Positions 24,886 to 31,630 of a stretch of 38,166 nt of DNA are shown here, in pieces. The notes under the pieces were generated by a model. It was not told where the DNA came from. It searched no databases and saw only the letters and a program-made list of their open reading frames with translations. This DNA is from an uncultured Prevotellaceae bacterium (GTDB taxonomy: Bacteria > Bacteroidota > Bacteroidia > Bacteroidales > Muribaculaceae): contig ONIY01000042.1 of the NCBI GenBank assembly GCA_900318065.1, forward strand, positions 1-38,166, read 5' to 3'. Within the stretch, counting starts at the first letter, position 1; each line of letters begins with the position of its first letter. A program made the position numbers and the translations under genes.

Positions 24886-26556
24886 TTATGGAGTCTCGAA
24901 TGTGTTGCGTTGTCTCTTCTTGGGCATTGGCACACCACCGTTGTTGGGCTTTGCTGGGTCGTCCATCCTGCTCGAGCGGCTGGGGGGTGGCGGCGTGGTG
25001 GCCTGCTGCGCCTGTGGTTGAGGTTTTGGTTGGGGCTGAGATTGTGGCTGTGGCTCGGGGTCACGCTCATAGCCACCAGGTGTAGTGGAAACATCATCAC
25101 GGTCGCCCTCGTCACGCGACGGCGTCCAGTCATCGTCGGGGTCATAGGGAAGATCGCCGCTGCCGTTATACCTGGGTGCGCGAGGCACTTTCACGTTGGT
25201 TCCCGTGCTGTAGCGGGGTGTCGATGGAGTGGGAGCGGTGTTGGGAAGCTCCACATTACCTATGCCTGGCGCTCTGGGGACAGCCACATCGGTGCCCACC
25301 GGCAACGAGTCGGCAGGCATCTCGGGCAGCATGCTGTCGATGCTCACGTCGGGGTCGGCAATGGTGTCGGTGGCGACAGGCTTGGGTGCCGGCGCGCTCT
25401 TGGGCTTACCCAGGAAGAAAATGCCCAGGATGGCTCCTGCCAGCAACAGCGACGCCAGCAGTATCATTGCTGCACGCTTGAGCGCGCGCTTGTTATTTTG
25501 CTTGGGGGCATTGTGGTTGTTCATCACCTCCTCACTGCCAGGCACATACCCCGTCTCGGGCAGTGGAGGCTGCGCGGCATTGGGCAGTGGCTCTTCTTGC
25601 ATTGCGGCGGCAGGAATCTCAGGTGGCTGAGCGGCCGAGTCGGCGGCGGGAATCACTGGCACCGGAGGCACCACAGCGGCCGCTGGCGAGTCGTCGAGTG
25701 CTTGCGCTGGCTCGGCAACCTCGTGGCGAGCGACACGCTTGTCGCACATCGCTGCCTCGGTCGAGGCGGGGAGCATCTCGCCAGCCTCGTGCTGCACGTC
25801 GTCGACACGCACCAGCAGAGCGGTGCGGTTGTCCTTGCCTTCCTTTATCATCTCCTGGATGGCGGCAAGTTTCTGGGCGTCGTCCTTATCGCTGGCGGTG
25901 AGCACTTCCATGAGGCTGTCGTCGCTCATCCCGTCCCACACGCCGTCGCTGCACAACAAGAAATAGTCGCCTTGCCTGACGTCGGTAATGACAGCCACAT
26001 CGGGCACTGCCTGAGGCACTTGCGACGAGAGCATGGCACGAACAAGGATGTTCTTCTTGGGCGACAAGTCCACCTCCTCGCTGGTGAGAGCGCCCTTGAG
26101 GAACAAGTCATTGACAAGCGAGTGGTCGCTGGAGCGATATAGCACCTGACCTGTGGCGGGCCTGATGTGGTAGATGCGGCTGTCGCCAATGTGCGCCGCC
26201 AGCACACCACTCTTGCCCAATGCCAGCATTGTCATGGTGGTGCCCATCGACTCCACACTAGAATAATACCTACTCACCTCATCGAGCTTGCTCTGGGCAT
26301 ATCGCACCGCTTCGCGCACATTGCCCTCGGTAACAGGCCACTCTGAAGCGGCATTGCGCTCCATCCATTCGCCCAGGGCACGGGCAACTGTCTCGCTCGC
26401 CACCTCGCCACGAGGAAGGCCTCCCAGTCCGTCGCAAACCACAAAGACGCGGTTGCCTACCGAGAGTTGGTTCATGCCAGGATAGATGGCGTCTTCCTGA
26501 TTGGCCCTGCCGCCCACGTCATTGAACCCCACAGGGGTGTTTATGCTGATTCTCAT
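24886..26556 (-). CDS. Membrane-anchored PP2C-type serine/threonine phosphatase
   Basis: A 556-residue protein in three parts. Residues 1-255 are a PP2C/PPM phosphatase with all metal-binding motifs: RANQED at 17-22, CDGLGG at 41-46, GD at 124-125, SDGVWDG at 203-209 and DN at 242-243. It should dephosphorylate Ser/Thr in the cytoplasm using Mn/Mg. Residues 260-350 are an Ala/Pro-rich linker, 363-382 a transmembrane helix, and 385-556 a low-complexity tail rich in Pro, Arg, Asp and Gln that lies outside the membrane. This is the design of PrpC/Stp-type phosphatases that counter Hanks-type kinases, but no kinase is in the window. It heads a three-gene unit. Confidence 0.9.
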   Translation of the reverse strand: MRISINTPVGFNDVGGRANQEDAIYPGMNQLSVGNRVFVVCDGLGGLPRGEVASETVARALGEWMERNAASEWPVTEGNVREAVRYAQSKLDEVSRYYSSVESMGTTMTMLALGKSGVLAAHIGDSRIYHIRPATGQVLYRSSDHSLVNDLFLKGALTSEEVDLSPKKNILVRAMLSSQVPQAVPDVAVITDVRQGDYFLLCSDGVWDGMSDDSLMEVLTASDKDDAQKLAAIQEMIKEGKDNRTALLVRVDDVQHEAGEMLPASTEAAMCDKRVARHEVAEPAQALDDSPAAAVVPPVPVIPAADSAAQPPEIPAAAMQEEPLPNAAQPPLPETGYVPGSEEVMNNHNAPKQNNKRALKRAAMILLASLLLAGAILGIFFLGKPKSAPAPKPVATDTIADPDVSIDSMLPEMPADSLPVGTDVAVPRAPGIGNVELPNTAPTPSTPRYSTGTNVKVPRAPRYNGSGDLPYDPDDDWTPSRDEGDRDDVSTTPGGYERDPEPQPQSQPQPKPQPQAQQATTPPPPSRSSRMDDPAKPNNGGVPMPKKRQRNTFETP

Positions 26557-26888
26557 TGTGTTGTATTATAATGATTTATGTTTCAAACAAAATGTGCATG
26601 TAATGCCCACCAAAACGATAGAATGGCAGGCAAAGTTACTAAAATTATATATAATAACGTATAATATCACCTTTTAATTGCATCACTTGAGGATAAAACC
26701 ATTTTTATCATTTTTTCTACAGTCTACAACACGAAAAAAGGAAAATAAGAACCATCCCTATTTTGCCTCCCAGATATTTGATGTATTTTTTTGGTTAAGC
26801 AAAAAATATTGCTTAACTTTGCAGTCGTTATTATTGCAAATGAATAACAATTAAAAGTTATACAACCTTTTAAAATTATTATTACATT
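26557..26888. promoter_or_regulatory. Divergent promoter region, phosphatase unit (-) and aldolase (+)
   Basis: This AT-rich 332-base gap holds two promoters and no gene. TAACTTTG on the - strand (26638 to 26631) is a -7 box for the phosphatase unit, about 75 bases before its ATG, with no clear -33 box. For the aldolase, TTTG at 26790-26793 and TAACTTTG at 26814-26821 are spaced by 20 bases and match the consensus fully. Confidence 0.7.
26794..26817 (+). promoter_or_regulatory. Operator-like perfect inverted repeat inside the aldolase promoter
   Basis: GTTAAGCAA (26794-26802) and TTGCTTAAC (26809-26817) are perfect 9-bp inverted half-sites with a 6-base centre. They sit exactly between the -33 and -7 boxes and overlap the -7 box by four bases. 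A dimeric regulator bound here would block RNA polymerase. No regulator gene is adjacent. Confidence 0.65.
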
Positions 26889-27890
26889 ATGGTAAGTTAC
26901 AAGGAACTAGGCCTGGTCAACACCCGCGAGATGTTTGCTAAGGCAATCAACGGAGGTTACGCAATCCCCGCTTTCAATTTCAACAACATGGAGCAGCTTC
27001 AAGCGATCATCAAGGCATGTGCCGAGACCAAGTCGCCAGTGATTCTGCAAGTTTCGAAAGGCGCGCGCAACTATGCTAACCAAACACTGCTGCGCTACAT
27101 GGCACAGGGTGCTGTAGAGTATGCCAAGGAACTTGGTTGGGAGCATCCACAGATTTGCTTGCACCTCGACCATGGCGACACCTTTGAGTTGTGCAAGAGC
27201 TGTGTTGACTTTGGTTTCTCGAGCGTGATGATCGACGGCAGCTCACTGCCCTACGAGGAGAACATCGAGTTGACTAAGAAGGTGGTTGAGTATGCTCACC
27301 AGTTTGACGTAACAGTAGAGGCTGAGCTTGGTGTTCTTGCTGGTGTTGAAGACGACGTTCAAGCCGAGGAGTCACACTACACCAAGCCCGAGGAGGTTAT
27401 CGACTTCGCTACCCGCACTGGTTGCGACTCGCTGGCAATCTCCATTGGCACCAGCCACGGTGCTTACAAGTTCAAGCCCGAGCAGTGCACCCGCGACCCC
27501 AAGACTGGCAAGCTCGTTCCTCCCCCACTGGCATTTGACGTTCTCGATGCCGTAATGGAGAAACTTCCTGGCTTCCCCATCGTGCTTCACGGTTCTTCGT
27601 CGGTTCCACAGGAGTATGTTGACATTATCAACTCTAATGGTGGCAATCTGCCCGATGCAGTGGGCATTCCTGAGGATCAGCTGCGCAAGGCTGCCAAGAG
27701 CGCCGTTTGCAAGATCAACATCGACAGCGACAGCCGCTTAGCGTTTACTGCTGCAGTGCGCAAGGTATTTGCCGAGAAGCCCGGTGAGTTTGACCCACGC
27801 AAGTATTGCGGTCCTGCACGCGACGAGATGACCAAGCTCTACAAGCACAAGATTATCGAGGTGCTTGGCAGCAACGGCAAAGCCGAGTAA
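26889..27890 (+). CDS. fba: Fructose-bisphosphate aldolase, class II
   Basis: A zinc-dependent glycolytic aldolase that cleaves fructose 1,6-bisphosphate into glyceraldehyde 3-phosphate and dihydroxyacetone phosphate. The 333 residues match class II enzymes. Visible features are AFNFNNMEQLQAII near residue 28, the LHLDHGD motif with the catalytic Asp and a zinc His near residue 96, VEAELGVLAG with the next metal ligand, the SIGTSHGAYK phosphate/zinc stretch, and HGSSSVPQEY near residue 238. It is a single gene with its own promoter, an operator-like repeat and a strong terminator. Confidence 0.95.
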   Translation: MVSYKELGLVNTREMFAKAINGGYAIPAFNFNNMEQLQAIIKACAETKSPVILQVSKGARNYANQTLLRYMAQGAVEYAKELGWEHPQICLHLDHGDTFELCKSCVDFGFSSVMIDGSSLPYEENIELTKKVVEYAHQFDVTVEAELGVLAGVEDDVQAEESHYTKPEEVIDFATRTGCDSLAISIGTSHGAYKFKPEQCTRDPKTGKLVPPPLAFDVLDAVMEKLPGFPIVLHGSSSVPQEYVDIINSNGGNLPDAVGIPEDQLRKAAKSAVCKINIDSDSRLAFTAAVRKVFAEKPGEFDPRKYCGPARDEMTKLYKHKIIEVLGSNGKAE

Positions 27891-27923
27891 CATTTAAGGC
27901 AACACCTTAAAATTACCACAATC

Positions 27924-27957
27924 ACAGCGACTCGCCCACCAGCGAGTCGCTGTTTTT
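27924..27957 (+). terminator. Terminator of the aldolase gene
   Basis: ACAGCGACTCGC (27924-27935) pairs perfectly with GCGAGTCGCTGT (27942-27953) around CCACCA, and the T-run goes on to 27957. Confidence 0.92.
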
Positions 27958-28027
27958 AGCACCTGAAGAATCATAATCTAAGACATCAAAAACTCGCATA
28001 AAGAAATATTATACCACTAATAAACCT

Positions 28028-28076
28028 TATTTTTGCTTGAAAACAACCCATATATTCCACAAAATTATTATTTTTG
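28028..28076 (+). promoter_or_regulatory. Two candidate -7 boxes of the toxin-antitoxin operon
   Basis: TATTTTTG occurs at 28028-28035 and again at 28069-28076, each matching TAnnTTTG. The second lies 27 bases before the antitoxin ATG. I see no good -33 element for either. The surrounding region is AT-rich. Confidence 0.45.
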
Positions 28077-28102
28077 CAAATTAATAATAAAGCAAATCTA
28101 TC

Positions 28103-28372
28103 ATGACTCAAAAACAACTTGAAATGAATAGCCAATTATTTGGACTATTACAAGAAATATGCACCAGCGAAACATTGATGGCAAAAGGCATCAAAGCTCT
28201 TCAACGCGTACTAAATAATAACAAGAACAACGATGACACCTTGATGACCGAAGAAGAGCTAAATGAAAAACTCAACCATGGTATACAAGCTTATGAATCG
28301 GGCGAGTGTAACACTATGCTTGCAAATGAAGATTTGACGGCATACTTGAAACGCAGAGGACATGAGCTATAA
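28103..28372 (+). CDS. Putative antitoxin of a YoeB/Txe-type toxin
   Basis: An 89-residue hydrophilic protein. I identify it as an antitoxin mainly from position: it overlaps the toxin gene by 11 bases and precedes it, the normal order. Residues 50-75 (MTEEELNEKLNHGIQAYESGEC) resemble the C-terminal toxin-neutralising part of RelB/Phd-like antitoxins. The N-terminal half is helical and Asn/Lys-rich, without the classical YefM start, so the DNA-binding part may be divergent. The whole region is much more AT-rich than its neighbours, and codons end in A/T, which suggests recent horizontal acquisition. Confidence 0.7.
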   Translation: MTQKQLEMNSQLFGLLQEICTSETLMAKGIKALQRVLNNNKNNDDTLMTEEELNEKLNHGIQAYESGECNTMLANEDLTAYLKRRGHEL

Positions 28373-28638
28373 AATTACAATTACTCCTGATGCTGAAAAA
28401 GACATAGTAGTTCTTGCCAAGTCGGAGCCAAAGTCTTTCCTTAAAGTTCAGAAATTAATCGAAGAACTGCGTGAGCATCCAACCACAGGAACAGGGCATC
28501 CCGAACCCCTAAAAGGCCATCCTGAAAGTAGATGGAGCCGACGAATTTCAAAAAAAACATCGCCTTATTTATCAGATTTTTGAAACAGAAGTTCTAGTCT
28601 TAATTCTATCGGCCTATGGGCACTATAACAATAAGTAA
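28362..28638 (+). pseudogene. YoeB/Txe-family toxin, frameshifted at an A8 tract
   Basis: The reading frame opens as a YoeB/Txe mRNA interferase, which cuts mRNA on the ribosome (SYKITITPDAEKDI, then LKGHPESRWSRRISKK). At the A8 run at 28550-28557 the frame leaves the family sequence and stops at 28583. In the +1 frame after the run the sequence continues as HRLIYQIF...AYGHYNNK, ending at 28638. That restores a full toxin of about 91 residues with the expected catalytic residues Glu48, Arg67, His87 and Tyr88. One A fewer would repair the gene. The truncated product lacks Arg, His and Tyr, so it should be inactive. Real decay, slippage-based phase switching and a homopolymer sequencing error are all possible. 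Confidence 0.85.
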
Positions 28639-28675
28639 TCACATCAAGAAATAATCAACATCTATATTTATAAAC

Positions 28676-30244
28676 ATGAAGAATTTTTGGGTAATTGTGG
28701 CTGTATTGGCGTCGGTTATTGGACTGGCATCATGCAACCAAGAGAAAAGTATCTATCCTCAGGACATCAAGTACCTGCCCATCAGGCTGGAGAACAGCAA
28801 CAAGTGGAGTATCATGAACTTAGAGACCGGCGAGCTGGTGGCAAAAGACGCATTTGTCAACGCGCCATCGTCGGTGGTCGACGACATGTTCTGGGTGTAC
28901 AACGACCAGAACCGCATCGACATCTACAACGTTGCCAACTGCAAGCAGCGGGTGAACAAAGAGGTGTATGGCAGTGCCACTCAGTTTTGCGACGGATATG
29001 CCATCGTGAGCAAGCCTGGCAAGGCGCTTGAGATTATCGACAAACAATGCAACACCGTCGCCGAGCTATCGCCCAGCTTACTCACCGCCACGATGTTCAG
29101 CAACGGTCGCTCGGTAGTCCACACCGACCTTGACCGCTATGGCTACATCGACGTCAAGGGCGACACCGTGATCAAGGCCGACCTGGGCTTTGCCGCTCCT
29201 TTCAGCGACGACGGTGTGGCGCTCGTGTCGTTCAACGCCGCCAGCGACTCGGCAAAGTCGATTAGCGTGATCGACCTCAACGGCAAGACCCTCTACGACA
29301 TCGACAGCGAGAAATATCAGGTTGCCACTCCCAGCTACCACATGGGCGTGCTGGCAGTAGCCAAGAAAGACTCGCTCGCATTCCTCGACCGCAACGGCAA
29401 GGAGGTGAAGAATCCCAGCGAGATTGCCAAAAAGGTGAAGGACGCCAACTACCGTGATGGCCGCTATGTGGGCGACGACAAGTACATCGTTGTCAAGGGC
29501 GACCGCATGGGACTCGTCGACAAGGACAACAACACATTAATCCCCTTTGACTACCAATTCATCAACAACCTGTCGGCAACACGTTTCGTTGTGGGAAAAG
29601 ACAGCACGATGATGGTTGTGGACGACCATGGCAAGCAAGTGGGAAAGAACAAGTTTGTCGACTTCAAGCCCTACAGCAGCGACAGCCAGGCAGTGCGCGG
29701 ATACATCAACCTCGAGGTCACTGCTGCCAACCTGCTCAGCTTCATCGACGAGGACATGGTGTGCTTTGCCAAGAAAGGCTCCAACCTCATGGACGTGAAC
29801 CAGCTGGTGGGCGTTGACCCTGCACAATATGTGGGCATGAAACAGGTCGACCGCCCCATGCCACCGCTGTTCATCAGCTACTTCTTCGACAGGGAGATTG
29901 CCAGTCCCATGACCTCTGCAGCCACCGACAGCCTGAGCAACGACACCACCGCCCTGGCATCGAGCGTAGGCCCCACAGCACAGTTCAACTACGACGCCAA
30001 GGTGCGCGGCGCGAGCCTCAACTTCCTGGTGCTCGAGTGCGCCCCTGGCACCGAGGAGGCGTTGTGCAAACTCATGAGCAGCGCTATGGGTTCAAAGGGC
30101 TTCACCCTCAATAGCGACGGCACCTTCACCAGCAATGCCGGCACAGCGATAACGATGGGTTATGAGAAGGGAGTTTTCAAACTCAACTACTACTTCAACC
30201 CTGCAGAGCTCAAGCCCATCCCCCGCGAGAGCCGCAAGATATAA
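28676..30244 (+). CDS. WG-repeat-like lipoprotein, hypothetical
   Basis: A 522-residue surface or periplasmic lipoprotein. The signal MKNFWVIVAVLASVIGLASC has the lipobox LASC with Cys20. Residues 30-370 form degenerate repeats of about 40-50 residues with patterns such as YGYIDVKGDTVI, MGLVDKDNNTLIPFDY and LAFLDRNGKEV, as in WG-repeat proteins, which are thought to fold as beta-propeller-like or solenoid structures. Residues 370-522 are a different domain with a Ser/Thr-rich linker near 425-440. Function is unknown; binding roles are usual for such repeats. It lies downstream of the toxin gene with no clear terminator between them, but differs from it in base composition. The gene is intact. 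Confidence 0.8.
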   Translation: MKNFWVIVAVLASVIGLASCNQEKSIYPQDIKYLPIRLENSNKWSIMNLETGELVAKDAFVNAPSSVVDDMFWVYNDQNRIDIYNVANCKQRVNKEVYGSATQFCDGYAIVSKPGKALEIIDKQCNTVAELSPSLLTATMFSNGRSVVHTDLDRYGYIDVKGDTVIKADLGFAAPFSDDGVALVSFNAASDSAKSISVIDLNGKTLYDIDSEKYQVATPSYHMGVLAVAKKDSLAFLDRNGKEVKNPSEIAKKVKDANYRDGRYVGDDKYIVVKGDRMGLVDKDNNTLIPFDYQFINNLSATRFVVGKDSTMMVVDDHGKQVGKNKFVDFKPYSSDSQAVRGYINLEVTAANLLSFIDEDMVCFAKKGSNLMDVNQLVGVDPAQYVGMKQVDRPMPPLFISYFFDREIASPMTSAATDSLSNDTTALASSVGPTAQFNYDAKVRGASLNFLVLECAPGTEEALCKLMSSAMGSKGFTLNSDGTFTSNAGTAITMGYEKGVFKLNYYFNPAELKPIPRESRKI

Positions 30245-30262
30245 CGCAAGCTTAAAGGACTT

Positions 30263-30278
30263 TGGCACGGTTTTTGCA
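30263..30278 (+). promoter_or_regulatory. Sigma-54 (RpoN) promoter motif ahead of the Pmp3 genes
   Basis: TGGCACGGTTTTTGCA matches the sigma-54 consensus TGGCAC-N5-TTGCA in every position, with exactly ten bases between the GG at -24 and the GC at -12. Transcription would begin near 30290, about 125 bases before the first Pmp3 ATG. This is the only such match I found in the intergenic regions. An RpoN-dependent activator would be required; none is in the window. Confidence 0.75.
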
Positions 30279-30314
30279 CAATTGATAACCAAAAGAACAA
30301 AATGTTTAGTATAA

Positions 30315-30412
30315 TTAAAGAGTTATCTGTTACTTAACACTTAAAACTTAACACTTAAAACTTAAAGAAGTTGTTACTTAACACTTAACCCTTAACACTT
30401 AAAACTTAAAGA
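30315..30412 (+). repeat. One-armed AACACTTAA array upstream of the first Pmp3 gene
   Basis: TTAACACTTAAAACTTAA words repeat about six times in direct order and end in AAAGAGTT directly before the ATG. The array has one orientation only, unlike the two-armed arrays in the lysine operon. The part from about 30350 onward is repeated before the second Pmp3 gene. Confidence 0.8.
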
Positions 30413-30415
30413 GTT

Positions 30416-30571
30416 ATGTCTTGCATGAGAGTACTTTTGGCTATTATCTTCCCTCCGCTTGCCGTGGTCGACAAGGGGTGCGGGTCGTTTCTCATCACTC
30501 TCCTCCTCACCGGCTGCGGATGGGTGCCAGGAGTGATTGCCGCACTTGTAATCCTTAACAAGGACAGTTAA
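30416..30571 (+). CDS. Pmp3/YqaE family small membrane protein, copy 1
   Basis: A 51-residue protein of the Pmp3/YqaE/UPF0057 family, linked to membrane potential and envelope stress in yeast and bacteria. The family core is clear: VLLAIIFPPLAV, a Lys-Gly-Cys-Gly turn, FLITLLLTGCGWVPGVIAALVIL. It has two transmembrane helices (about residues 5-17 and 24-47) in an inner-membrane hairpin. The start ATG follows AAAGAGTT. It is nearly identical to the next gene, from which it is separated by 127 bases of word array. A sigma-54 promoter motif lies upstream. The family call is secure; the physiological role is not. Confidence 0.88.
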   Translation: MSCMRVLLAIIFPPLAVVDKGCGSFLITLLLTGCGWVPGVIAALVILNKDS

Positions 30572-30574
30572 GCA

Positions 30575-30697
30575 CTTAAAACCTAAAGAGTTGATTGTTA
30601 CTTAACACTCAAAACTTAAAGAAGTTTTACTTAACACTTAAAACTTAAAGAAGTTGTCACTTAACACTTAACCCTTAACACTTAAAACTTAAAGAGT
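30575..30697 (+). repeat. Second AACACTTAA array, between the Pmp3 copies
   Basis: Direct TTAACACTTAAAACTTAAAG words fill the gap; 30639-30698 matches 30356-30415 at an offset of 283 bases with very few differences. The array therefore marks the boundary of the tandem duplication. Confidence 0.8.
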
Positions 30698-30698
30698 T

Positions 30699-30992
30699 AT
30701 GTCTTGCTTCAGAGTACTTTTGGCTATTATCTTCCCTCCGCTTGCCGTGGTCGACAAGGGGTGCGGGTCGTTTCTCATCACTTTCATCCTCACATGCTGC
30801 GGATGGGTGCCTGGAGTGATTGCCGCCCTTGTGATCCTTAACAAGGACAGCAACAACAGCGCTCACTACAGCCAGGGTTACAACCAGGGCTACAACCAAG
30901 GCTATAACCAAGCCAGCCGGCAGCAGTTGTACGGCAATCAGCAGCAACAAAACAACCGTGGCGGGAATGGGAATGGCTGGCAAGGATGGTAA
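30699..30992 (+). CDS. Pmp3/YqaE family protein with Gln/Asn/Gly-rich tail, copy 2
   Basis: A 97-residue paralog of the preceding gene. Residues 1-51 repeat the Pmp3 hairpin with few changes, and where copy 1 has its stop codon this copy reads on into a tail of about 46 residues made of NQGY repeats (YSQGYNQGYNQGYNQ), then Gln/Asn/Gly and a final GNGWQGW. The tail is low-complexity and soluble and could be an interaction or assembly segment. The two genes are a tandem duplication at 283 bp spacing, presumably transcribed together from the sigma-54 motif. Confidence 0.85.
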   Translation: MSCFRVLLAIIFPPLAVVDKGCGSFLITFILTCCGWVPGVIAALVILNKDSNNSAHYSQGYNQGYNQGYNQASRQQLYGNQQQQNNRGGNGNGWQGW

Positions 30993-31021
30993 AACTATTG
31001 TGTGACCAAGCGACAAGAATT

Positions 31022-31474
31022 ATGGACAAGGCAACCGCACTACTTGAGCATCGTGGCATAAAGCCCACGGCAATTCGCATCCTGGTGTTGCGAGAGATGA
31101 TGGAGTGCCACGAGGCGTTCTCCATGCAGAGCCTGGAAGAGCGTCTCGACACGGTAGACAAGTCAACAATCTACCGCTGCATCACTCTGTTTCTCACGCA
31201 TCACCTCATCCATGCCATCGACGACGGCAGCGGCTCGTTCAAGTATGCCGTGTGCCGCCACGACTGCCATTGCGGAGAAGAAGGCGAGCATCTCGACGAC
31301 CTGCACGCCCACTTCTATTGTGAGCGCTGCCATCGCACCACCTGCCTGAGCAGCATCCATGTGCCAGTGGTGGCGTTGCCAGGTCACTTCGAGATCCACG
31401 ATATCAACTACGTTCTCAAGGGAATATGCCCCAGTTGCAGTTCCCAGCAAGAAGGGCACTTGTCTACTAATTAG
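31022..31474 (+). CDS. Fur-family transcriptional regulator
   Basis: A 150-residue metal-responsive repressor of the Fur/Zur/PerR family. The N-terminal winged helix shows ALLEHRGIKPTAIRILVLREMM and TVDKSTIYRCITLF, the recognition region. The C-terminal half has HDCHCGEEGEH, a DLHAHFYCERC stretch and a final CPSC pair; the two CxxC pairs are the usual structural zinc site, and the His-rich segment is likely regulatory. The start at 31022 gives the usual short N-terminus; an in-frame ATG at 30986 would overlap the Pmp3 stop by seven bases. Which metal or oxidant it senses cannot be told. It may be part of the Pmp3 transcript. Confidence 0.9.
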   Translation: MDKATALLEHRGIKPTAIRILVLREMMECHEAFSMQSLEERLDTVDKSTIYRCITLFLTHHLIHAIDDGSGSFKYAVCRHDCHCGEEGEHLDDLHAHFYCERCHRTTCLSSIHVPVVALPGHFEIHDINYVLKGICPSCSSQQEGHLSTN

Positions 31475-31630
31475 CCCCATTTGTCTATAAAAAAGCTTTA
31501 AATGCCCATTATATAGCAGTTTACATCAGCAAGACATTAAACTTAACTCACTCAAAATGGTCAAATAATCACAAGGACACATTCCTTGCACACGATAATA
31601 AAACATTACAAACAACAAAATATCAGCATT

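Noticed and set aside
31575-31590. A second sigma-54-like motif (GGACACATTCCTTGCA) before the secreted repeat protein
   Set aside because: The GG to GC distance is 11 bases, not 10, and the -24 element is degraded.
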